Shown in pieces: positions 11,201 through 15,088 of a DNA stretch of 15,088 bases. This DNA is from a candidate division CSSED10-310 bacterium. GTDB lineage: Bacteria; CSSED10-310; JAFGJC01. The position numbers and the translations under genes were made by a program. Position 1 is the first letter of the stretch. The number at the start of each line of letters is the position of its first letter. The notes beneath the pieces were generated by a model. It was not told the origin of the DNA, searched no databases, and worked only from the letters and a program-made list of their open reading frames with translations. Location: positions 1-15,088 of the forward strand of contig JAFGJC010000115.1 in NCBI GenBank assembly GCA_016929305.1. Reading direction: 5' to 3'.

Positions 11201-14200
11201 ACGTATTGATTGCCATTAAAGAGGAACAGTTTGTTCTTGAAAATGACTGCGGCATCAATTTTAATCGTGCTGGAAGCTGGCTCGGCCTGGAAATTATTCC
11301 TGACTTTGCCCCACAGTTCCTTTATTGCTTGAAAGTGCTCAGTGTCCGGAGAGGCTAAGGTGCAAAATAGGTTGCTTTTGAAAAGGTATATGGTACCATC
11401 GTGTCCCTGCAAAGTATCGTCAAGATCAGAATCGAACGGAGGCTGAATAACCGCACCTTTGACCAGATTTGATGCGATTGTTACAGGGTATCCCTCGTCC
11501 GCGACGAATCCGTTTTTGGAATTATGGCACGCAGGGTCCTTTGTATTGTCATAGACAATGTATTGATCTTTTGAGAAAAGAAATGTTTTTCCGTCACGCT
11601 TAAAAATGGCATCAATCGATGCGTCCTCATTGGGGTTTTCAGGTTGAAAATTGTTCTTAATTCTGCCCCACAAGTCTTTTATCAATGAGACGTTTTTCGG
11701 ATTACGACAGGAAATATAGCTCGACTCGGAAAACAGGTAGGTATCCCCATTCATTTCCTCCAAAGCCGCGTACACGCCATTTCTGATCTCCATTGGCAGC
11801 CTGATGAATTCGTTGTCATTCCAGTCTTTGAGCAGGCTCTTCGGATAGCCTTCGTCTATGAAGTTTTCTTTTTCATACTCGGAATCAATGGTGTAGCGGA
11901 TGTATTGGTCTTTACAGAAAAAATATCGGTATTTCTTGTTTTTATGCGGCCCCTCTTCGGTGATTGAAACCTCAAAAGCGGCATCGAGCCGTAAAATTCC
12001 CGCTTGACCTGATTGAATGGGGGTGCCGATTTTCTTAAACCAATTGTCAGGATGTCCCCAGAAATCTGAAATTGGAGAAAAGGAATCGATTGTTTTGTCA
12101 TCATGCATGACCGCGAAATAATTGGTAAAGAAGACAAATGTCTTATAACTGGACGATTCAAGAGCGGTTGCACCATTGATTGATGCAGAGACGACCTTTG
12201 TCGTCAATCCCGCATTTATAAATGAAGCGGTAAATTCTTCTGAGGAAATCTGCTCTACGGAGGAATTCTTCTGTTTGAAGAGGATATATCGCCGGTTCTT
12301 TTCAGTGGGATTGCCGGACTGGGGAAATTCCCCATACATGCAGTACAGTCCGACACCTTCATCCACATCATAATAATAAGTGTATTTTATCTTGAATCCA
12401 TTCGGAATTTTATCCTTTATCGCTTGCGGCAACTCTTGCAGAAAGGGTAGGATCAATCGAACATATTTTTCAGTCGAGTTTTTTTTGTATTCCAACAGAA
12501 GCGACTGTACTCCCGCTTCAATACACTGATAATCACTGCCGCTATAGCGAGCATACATGCCATCTGCATACACATGAATGACACCGTTTGAATGGGCAAA
12601 AAGGGCGTCGATCTGATCAGGGAAAAAGTGAGGAAGCTTGATTTTTTCCGGAAAACCGTCACAGGCATTGATCGATCGCAAATAGGTTGCAGTCTCCGCC
12701 GCAGTTAAATCCGCTTTCTTCACCAGAATTACCATTTGCAGGAACCGCCTGAATGAGCTCGTAAACCCGCCATCGTCAATGAGAGTTCCCGCATGGGCTT
12801 TTTCTTCATAGTAGGCGAGAAGCGGCGTGATAAAACGGCTGCACGCGGTTTGCGCAAATTCTGCCGGAGTTTTGAAGGTGGCATTCAAAATCAGTTCGAG
12901 ACATGGCTGGTCAAGGCCAAACGCGGAAGCTACGTTGTTGAGCAGACCTTGAGATTGGTATTGTGAAAAGGTTTTGATTTTATCGACAATCTCGCCTGCA
13001 TATTTTTTTGAAATAGTGAACTTAGTCCTATAGGTGTTTATCTTTTCACTGATGCATGAATAAAGTTTGGTTTCCAACTCGCTCAGCAGATCATCGTTTG
13101 GCTCTTGAGGATTACTACCAAGAATCCCTTTAATAAATATCCGGATATCGTTTTTCAGATCCGCGATTGTCGGTTGAGTTCCATTTTCCGGATAGAATAC
13201 CGCATAATCAAAATAACCGTCGAAATCAAGATATGATTTTTGCATCAAATAATGGAGGAAGGTATTGATTTGATCGTCCGATAGTTCGATTTTCTGATCG
13301 AATGATTCCAAAGAGAAAAAAAGATGTTTTTTTATGATACTTTCCAGAAGGCTTTGAATCGTCTCTTCCATGGGAATTTTCAGTACCATACCTGAGGAAT
13401 CGATAACGGATATGCCGCTTGCTGAAAGCGCAGAATACAGTATCGCCGATTCCTGTTGGTCGATGATTTCGGATTGAAAGAATTCCGGCTTAATCCTCTG
13501 CGTATCGGCTTGTTGCGTGATATCGCTCAATAGAGAAATCAGCTCCTGCCGTGAAAACGGTTCCGGTCGCTGCGGTGTGCTCCTGTCAGAGCAGATGTAT
13601 GCCAATTCATCCATACTCATGGCATGATTTCTCATCCAGGTGAAGATCGTATGCATCAATTGGATCACCGTGATTGCTTTTCGGTGGAGCGCGTTGTCTG
13701 CATTGTAGAGTACTGTCAGGAGATTTTCGTTGCAGCCATTCGTGAGATTAGGATCGATTGAAATAAACGGGGGAAACAACGTGATACCCGTAGTGAACAG
13801 ATTACGTTGAATAAGGGCGATGAGAGATAGAATATCCGCGATGGAAACACCATTCAGCCGGGCAAGGAGGGTTAATCGATGGAGAAATGAGAGCTGCTGC
13901 AGAGAAAGAGTAGAAGTTGCATTTTCTTCAGGAGGCTCAACTTGCTTCAACGCTTCGAAAAGAAGTCCGTAGTCGCGATCGGTAATTCGTAGAGAAGAAA
14001 GAAGACGATTGGTTACTTGAGGATTGGGTATTAACCTATTATTCTTATCGGTGCAATAACAGGAAAGTGATTCAATAGTGCCTTTATAACCATTGTTGAA
14101 GAGCGTGGTATACAAATCTGACGGTTTCTCTTCTTCGCCCTTTCCTATGTCTTTTACCTGAAACCATAAGCTCACGACCAGATGTATCGGGACAGAATAA

Positions 14201-15088
14201 ACTGCGTTGAGGTAATGCGTGACCGCAGTCACCGCCAAAGCTTCATTATCCAAGGTATAATCACAACCATGACACAGAACCCAATCAAGTTCCTCTGCTT
14301 TCCAACCAAGCTTTCGTTGAAGTCTGATAAATCTGTGAAGACGATCCAAAATAGTTATCAAAAGGGGTTCATCGATGCTCATTTCTTTTAATGAAACATA
14401 CCTCATGGAATCAGAATTATTGAAAAGTAACTGAATCTCATCATGCTCCTGTTTCTCATTTTTACCATGTACCATTAAAAAATAGGCTTGATCATTGATT
14501 TTCAGATCTTTATTGATAAAAAAATTGAGTGCCTTATTTCCAGCGATTTCTTGTTTGCTCAGATTTTGTTTGAAAAGCAGGTCCAATTCAACACGCGACA
14601 ATGCCGATTGTGTCAGAATATTAGCCTTTTCAGGATTCAGAACAAATAGATCATTCAGAGAGTCAGCAGCACTGAGTCCCCAATACTCCTTTATTCTGGT
14701 GCCGGCATTATCATCATTCGTTTTTTGACCTGTTATGATGACATACTCTTCAGGGGATATATTCAAGTATTCTCGAAGGAAGACATCCGATTCAAAATTT
14801 TCTGTCATCATCGTGCGATATAGTTCGTGAGTTTTCGTGTTGCTTCGGTTTAAAACGGTGTTGAATAAACAATGATAGAGATTAACCGGTAAAGTGAATG
14901 GAAAGGCCGTTTTTTGGAGCGTATGATATGCACACGATTCGATCTCATCCAAACTGATATCAGGTTTTTCTTTCTTAGCTATCGCAGTTCTCATAATTTT
15001 ATTTGCGATATCGAGTGAGGGTATTTCCCGAAATGTATTCTCCCGGTTCAAGGTAACCGTTTTAATGTCGCTCCGATTCGTATCAATA
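1777..15088 (-). CDS. tcA: Giant TcA-like toxin subunit with two hemopexin-like arrays, N-terminus outside window
   Basis: Role by family: TcA assembles into a pentameric bell-shaped prepore that binds the target cell, inserts a helical channel and passes the TcC toxic domain across. Seen: one frame from the right edge to TAG at 1779-1777, at least 4,436 residues (numbered here from the TTG at 15051). Order: VRP1-type region (1-813; SPEEYVIITG near 100, LDRLHRFIRLQRKLGW near 234), about 24 hemopexin-like blades (814-2333), helical shell (2334-2590), neuraminidase-like part (LYPENYIRSELRRDKSP near 2590, NRLFVFWTE near 2716), about 8 more blades (2944-3370), channel and TcB-binding region (YYWEIFFHGPF at 3499, ISKVYFQTYQMA near 4020, DERYLPFEG near 4220, LSDVIIKIEY near 4255), and a 160-residue tail. 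The TTG is not the likely start: it has no Shine-Dalgarno and the preceding in-frame residues also fit the family (RSDI, then LNRENT). Without both arrays, length is normal for TcA. No frameshift or stop interrupts it. Family assignment is very sure; function of the arrays is inferred. Confidence 0.97.
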   Translation of the reverse strand, partial: IDTNRSDIKTVTLNRENTFREIPSLDIANKIMRTAIAKKEKPDISLDEIESCAYHTLQKTAFPFTLPVNLYHCLFNTVLNRSNTKTHELYRTMMTENFESDVFLREYLNISPEEYVIITGQKTNDDNAGTRIKEYWGLSAADSLNDLFVLNPEKANILTQSALSRVELDLLFKQNLSKQEIAGNKALNFFINKDLKINDQAYFLMVHGKNEKQEHDEIQLLFNNSDSMRYVSLKEMSIDEPLLITILDRLHRFIRLQRKLGWKAEELDWVLCHGCDYTLDNEALAVTAVTHYLNAVYSVPIHLVVSLWFQVKDIGKGEEEKPSDLYTTLFNNGYKGTIESLSCYCTDKNNRLIPNPQVTNRLLSSLRITDRDYGLLFEALKQVEPPEENATSTLSLQQLSFLHRLTLLARLNGVSIADILSLIALIQRNLFTTGITLFPPFISIDPNLTNGCNENLLTVLYNADNALHRKAITVIQLMHTIFTWMRNHAMSMDELAYICSDRSTPQRPEPFSRQELISLLSDITQQADTQRIKPEFFQSEIIDQQESAILYSALSASGISVIDSSGMVLKIPMEETIQSLLESIIKKHLFFSLESFDQKIELSDDQINTFLHYLMQKSYLDFDGYFDYAVFYPENGTQPTIADLKNDIRIFIKGILGSNPQEPNDDLLSELETKLYSCISEKINTYRTKFTISKKYAGEIVDKIKTFSQYQSQGLLNNVASAFGLDQPCLELILNATFKTPAEFAQTACSRFITPLLAYYEEKAHAGTLIDDGGFTSSFRRFLQMVILVKKADLTAAETATYLRSINACDGFPEKIKLPHFFPDQIDALFAHSNGVIHVYADGMYARYSGSDYQCIEAGVQSLLLEYKKNSTEKYVRLILPFLQELPQAIKDKIPNGFKIKYTYYYDVDEGVGLYCMYGEFPQSGNPTEKNRRYILFKQKNSSVEQISSEEFTASFINAGLTTKVVSASINGATALESSSYKTFVFFTNYFAVMHDDKTIDSFSPISDFWGHPDNWFKKIGTPIQSGQAGILRLDAAFEVSITEEGPHKNKKYRYFFCKDQYIRYTIDSEYEKENFIDEGYPKSLLKDWNDNEFIRLPMEIRNGVYAALEEMNGDTYLFSESSYISCRNPKNVSLIKDLWGRIKNNFQPENPNEDASIDAIFKRDGKTFLFSKDQYIVYDNTKDPACHNSKNGFVADEGYPVTIASNLVKGAVIQPPFDSDLDDTLQGHDGTIYLFKSNLFCTLASPDTEHFQAIKELWGKVRNNFQAEPASSTIKIDAAVIFKNKLFLFNGNQYVRYTNFTTPAAPEFHVDEGYPRTIGLKGNEVVRFNTLPEGKNNFKEGIDSSFVGFDDVLYLCRNHECVSSNNVSVPQLNTALWGSVVNNIASTSRINAGFVDTEAAYFFSGDQYVKYVKQLTPGSDDFFVAEGYPKKITNWNNTESEPETDSSKAVALFSAGIDAAFKGSNNEYYYFKDDSFSSSSFQGTKKINEIWGKCPVADMERVYAAVTTPDGLTHIIYKKVNDDQTLRQWIITFKYELSRYSAIGVPKELNERFKSSDGKPLFSKPVCAAFVCPTVTDANIPNTCRGKIYIFTEDEYGRFSYQNNSFELESVIKKISTGKLKTNEGEWFFGFELALEGHHQHLLMQPSIFTDISNAKIRINILYKKTSCDHFDFHLLQYSHEKCENIYIYKWKDYDSPISQAFQPVDSALNALDGTIYLFHEQTCATYANSTLSAIKNISSIWGSPSIPNGFDRIDAAFVSVHAPDDIRTYIFYKDRYARYDGIINPLAASFYVKENYPKSIDQFPNEGIPITLPVIQENLIHYINKCAIISCTMKKYFLFYEKKYSDSGSMNQSSPAISDHWGIVENRFKEENAAIHAALNREGNAKKILYLFSRDQYIRYSNNSTAFVDEGYPKKIDRNWHRENTGVSLVDDISTVAVSFISIGDTLYRFMGTTYVSVKTGQPATEEIPISDHWGKVYNLFQLSGEDEKNIRVDASLVCNGATNALQTYLFSKNQYIRYTGSSYEYVDEGYPKIINNKEFSTDPTNWQAEGFPLELEDDLSLKKTALYQHNNGVIYYFRGGQVSDSQGGSHAIKQVWGKVKNNIQDTNAVDAAVLVNVKKEEIGSEKDITYRYLFCSDQYGRYTVGSSFDASNHMDEGYPKSLQRWKDFEKPFDAMLSDAIDGIDAAYVRNIHSTDRYLCLIRNNTILTYDFNTKTIRATEKVTETIGTIHNNLQQAAPVTVDAAFIAPDSTIYLFAQDQYFAYDRLYCINGAPPSIMSGFPKKIIAQWGDPSGNFNPRDGIAAAFVFEARTYLFDRTNYVRYSYPIYTSYDRNFPRIIKKWWKDIPDFSLDSVQGYSRFKRLSNAFSTPDRSIIEYLDSFSDISSLKNGSTIKQIIALLCNTTGWKEEQVLGLMPNNPSPESLSDLPVLYHLQDLFEYADQLGTTPVALRHQAAETFASIKNTDDDSLLQLLTSNAATLEYLISILKAKTEPDTWKTIEKELHNAANLSARDAMITYLVEYLDQSKIKNPRDLYEYFLHDVEMGEKSTTSLIQEAIACVQLFYHRVLMKLETNHYTNLIHLKSWWDWMKNYRIWEANRKVFLYPENYIRSELRRDKSPAFKKLEDELLQNEITDEAAEKVFKNYLDEYAEVSRLIIAGGYFYEDAKDNNRYAVLFGYTRTEPKKYYYRLGKVNILSETVEIPITWAPWLETGITMNASKVYPVYAFNRLFVFWTELREINESDLNASGATKKIRYTPIISYSYYNLNKSWINPQTLVDMTQLVKSNALFLNQTDDPKIKTMIENGSIYLTNPSKSAEYSSDEYIYLYYLIQEAKSGIPKYELIGKLTSDLEFDSKNENDDLKGIKLKINTKESLPEDRFKIKATSSIIMKSYLRDTVTAPWYSFNAKGGNFLCIPEEISSITDKDIVDAGAALNEICDLPNDNTVFKNWKNTIDAGFIDGAITYLFSGQHYYAIAGTFCKKKLITDTFDLLLSKKLISSAFRLNTILYLFYTKKGSGDFFITYDSDVSTRYIKEVRPAEAPDDGLTSVIPASYINIVWKRKKTDPDTVKEFFSCFPKLIDNAFVFKDSLFLFNGFEFTVIDIGILKTIDGLKEIIQDWTAVRSAFVYSNSVYLIGLTEANGVTSYSMTSYNKADKDAQWTALKSIEDFSNNKLSQCVAAIVNFDNKVALFTNKNNEETEFSTATMNNNSFQFSDLTFISTTWGKRSFFKNGVNSACIHTFNSQKRLYLFCAGYYCCYAGETLDIPLDGYPLSIKDDLKYVTDKDESAPIDAALLIPVLNGDNTNQNKNEKLYLFSGDTYNRYSIDTNGNFLADYTTPIIIQSNWGNLPMQFNQKIDASVYNSATGLLCLFNGEYLDLKDSAISQKAVVYGDIKPYEFNEIHYTIHRLTTNTSQRLTQRLLAKGISGLLSLETQLFKELPMFTQDKSMESNDTIYYSSEYIDSVPKGSLKDTELKSSATNALNPTAGPEGGDQPTDLVGLDFDSANGSYYWEIFFHGPFLIAMTLNGNQKFKEAKKWYEYIYDPTKPVETDNRTACWNFLPFKNMLDCKKDIDTTLKWESNENQFEVYKDDPFDPHAIAWLRKVAYIKTIVMNYIDTIVDWGDMLFSQYTRETINEARMLYVLGYDLLGEKPASLGKKEFSEEKTIEQLMGSKSEKQAFTIDPDIIELENDPVNALLEIPKTSTYDVRKINDTILSEYFYIPENELFVKYWDRVEDRLFKIRHSQNIEGIEQLLALFEPPIDPMALVNAVASGGGIAQALADYSISVPSYRFSFVLAKAKELVSRLNQLSSALLGALEKKDSEELSLIRQNQEREIHSMTMKIKDDQLKDREETIKSITANLGNANCRRDHYMNLIIEYMNPQERANIALLSVAQAFTIISQVFETIAAFGYLGPQLGSPFAITYGGQQIGNSFKGFGAISNSLSNNLTFAANICSTIAGYERRKQDWELQKRLAEGEITQIAAQLEGANIQKRIATHEIAILKRQMEHNESITSFMQNKFTNKDLYQWMIGRISKVYFQTYQMALDYAKLAQKAFQFELGVPESSVNYISSYYWDSLKKGLLAGESLQLDLDRMEKAYYQRNERRFEISKTISLLLLDPMALLQLKTNRVCTFSLTERLFDLDFPGHYCRQIKTISLTFPSIVGPYQNLNATLTQMGHKTLLEPDKDGLAYLNGASAQAPQSVRVDWRSYQQVALSRGVNDSGLFQLNFQDERYLPFEGTGAVSNWKLALNGIEGMIDLSTLSDVIIKIEYTAKTGGESFEKAVKKEIGAFPNSRIVLISQEYSDQWNYLLQSPKEPVTIRLTKTMFPGITANVKDMPEIRDHIQSVFMLYDLTEKGKQELKRAKMEITAPITCALSSGEVNGKVKMSFDKQGYIDLTLRIIDNPAGIAAKFSKETIKNIALVFVFYSKFNVY
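2257..4941 (-). other. Domain: TcA linker, pore-forming channel and TcB-binding domain
   Basis: Residues about 3371-4265. Family matches in order: LDFDSANGSYYWEIFFHGPF (TcdA1: MDFSGANSLYFWELFYYTP), FKEAKKWYEYIYDP, DPHAIAWLRKVAYIKTIVMN, TRETINEARMLYVLGYDLLG, NELFVKYWDRVEDRLFKIRH, PPIDPMALV, LVSRLNQLSSALLGALE, then long charged helices, and at the end VNDSGLFQLNFQDERYLPFE and LSDVIIKIEY. In TcdA1 this region makes the linker, the membrane-crossing channel and the TcB-binding propeller contact. Its good conservation argues that this giant protein is a working channel and needs a TcB, which is encoded next to it. Confidence 0.92.
3205..3426 (-). other. Putative transmembrane hairpin of the TcA channel
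   Basis: Residues about 3876-3950 run from ANIALLSVAQAFTIISQVF through a Gly/Pro-rich turn (FGYLGPQLGSPF) to LTFAANICSTIAGY. They are flanked by long charged helices (ETIKSITANLG before, ERRKQDWELQKRLAEGEI after). This copies the layout of the TcdA1 channel tip, where a hydrophobic helical hairpin enters the membrane at the end of a coiled shaft. The hydrophobic residues are visible; the membrane role is by homology. Confidence 0.7.
4942..6222 (-). repeat. Hemopexin-like repeat array 2 (about 8 blades, about 427 residues)
   Basis: Seen: more degenerate blades than in array 1, with the starts TIDAGF (6222), SSAF, IDNAF, VRSAF, VAAIV, VNSAC, IDAALL and IDASVY, each followed by a Y-L-F-type strand (YLFSGQHYY, LFLFNGFEF, RLYLFCAGYY, KLYLFSGDTYNRY, LCLFNGEYLDL). 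TWGKR and DGYPLSI are remnants of the type B and type A endings. Eight units would make two four-bladed propellers. The array lies between the neuraminidase-like region and the linker to the channel, where TcdA1 carries receptor-binding domains, so a target-binding role is inferred. The DNA here is AT-rich: 18 G+C of 60 bases at 5461-5520. Confidence 0.78.
6223..7275 (-). other. Domain: neuraminidase-like region of TcA
   Basis: Residues about 2593-2943 contain LYPENYIRSELRRDKSPAF, ELLQNEITDEAAEKVFKNYL, EVSRLIIAGGYF, YAVLFGYTRT, YYYR and NRLFVFWTE, in the order found in the neuraminidase-like part of TcA proteins (compare YYPENYIDP, EQVANLKVI and SRLYLLWLE in TcdA1). Known: despite its name this is a structural part of the TcA shell and sialidase activity is not expected from it. 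Array 2 follows directly. Confidence 0.88.
7276..8052 (-). other. Domain: TcA helical shell, second part
   Basis: After the last blade (WWKDIPDF) the protein returns to TcA-type helices: STIKQIIALLCNTTGWKEEQ, LYHLQDLFEYADQLGTTPVA, ARDAMITYLVEYLD and LYEYFLHDVEMGEKSTTSLI-x-EAIACVQLF. The last segment matches the DLYQYLLIDNQVSA...IAEAIASIQLYVNRAL stretch of TcdA1 well. This shows that array 1 interrupts a continuous helical domain rather than being appended to the protein. Confidence 0.85.
8053..12612 (-). repeat. Hemopexin-like repeat array 1 (about 24 blades, about 1,520 residues)
   Basis: Seen: a long series of units built on IDAAF...YLF..DQYIRY. Two types mostly alternate. Type A has DQYIRY (or DQYVKY, NQYVRY, DRYARY) followed by DEGYPK.I; clear copies lie near 11905, 11560, 11205, 10860, 9755, 9395, 9035, 8664 and 8307. 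Type B keeps IDAAF and Y.F but loses QY.RY, ending instead in WGKV..NNF. Where the array is regular, an A+B pair spans about 345-370 bases. My hand count is 23-25 units. Known: hemopexin blades form four-bladed propellers in hemopexin, matrix metalloproteinases, plant albumin-2 proteins and the Photorhabdus photopexins. Inference: about six propellers inserted in the helical shell, a place where TcdA1 has a receptor-binding insertion. No sign of assembly collapse: copies are too diverged to misassemble. Ligand unknown. Confidence 0.88.
12613..15088 (-). other. Domain: TcA N-terminal VRP1-type helical region
   Basis: This is the part of the TcA-like protein before the first hemopexin array. 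RSDI-x6-NRENT-x2-EIPSLDIANKI at the right edge fits the RRPDL...ENT..LPY.D.VNEIL signature of the Salmonella plasmid virulence protein A (VRP1) family. It continues with FLREYLNISPEEYVIITG, IKEYWGLS and LDRLHRFIRLQRKLGW, all typical of the helical shell of TcA proteins. The segment just before the array (TAAETATYLRSINACDGFP) is still helical in character. Residues upstream of the signature are outside the window. Confidence 0.9.

Noticed and set aside
8053..12612. The repeat array as a sequencing or assembly artefact, or as a CRISPR or satellite-type DNA repeat
   Set aside because: The copies are diverged at DNA level, keep one reading frame without a stop over about 4.5 kb, and share protein-level motifs, which indicates selected coding repeats.

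Overview
The window holds two genes, both read on the minus strand and both running off an edge. They look like the A and B components of a Tc (toxin complex) ABC-type toxin of the Photorhabdus/Xenorhabdus/Yersinia kind. The organism cannot be named. The proteins are clearly divergent from the enterobacterial toxins, base composition is moderate and uneven, and no housekeeping gene is present to anchor a lineage. A non-enterobacterial environmental or host-associated bacterium is the most I can infer.

Reading in the direction of transcription (right to left): bases 15088 to 1777 are one uninterrupted reading frame for a giant TcA-like subunit. At least 4,436 residues are visible and the N-terminus lies outside the window. 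Its order is: a VRP1-type N-terminal helical region; a very long array of about 24 hemopexin-like blades (12612 to 8053); the rest of the helical shell; a neuraminidase-like region; a second array of about 8 hemopexin-like blades (6222 to 4942); the linker, the helical pore-forming channel and the TcB-binding domain; and a C-terminal tail of about 160 residues. Without the two arrays, roughly 2,490 residues remain, close to a normal TcA (TcdA1 is about 2,516). So the giant size comes almost entirely from the added hemopexin-like repeats.

A 127-base gap (1650-1776) contains a perfect 9-bp inverted repeat just after the tcA stop and a good Shine-Dalgarno sequence for the next gene. From 1649 to the left edge runs the N-terminal 549 residues of a TcB-like protein with an SpvB domain and the start of an FG-GAP/VCBS-like region. 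Its C-terminal part, and any TcC (Rhs/hypervariable toxin) partner, is outside the window.

Expected working, from the characterised family: TcA forms a pentameric, receptor-binding, syringe-like channel, and TcB caps it and joins TcC to make a cocoon holding the toxic cargo. The inferred novelty is that this TcA carries two large sets of putative hemopexin-type propellers, at places where other TcAs carry receptor-binding insertions, so they are plausibly target-recognition modules. There is no RNA gene, CRISPR array, insertion sequence or gene-free stretch over 300 bases.
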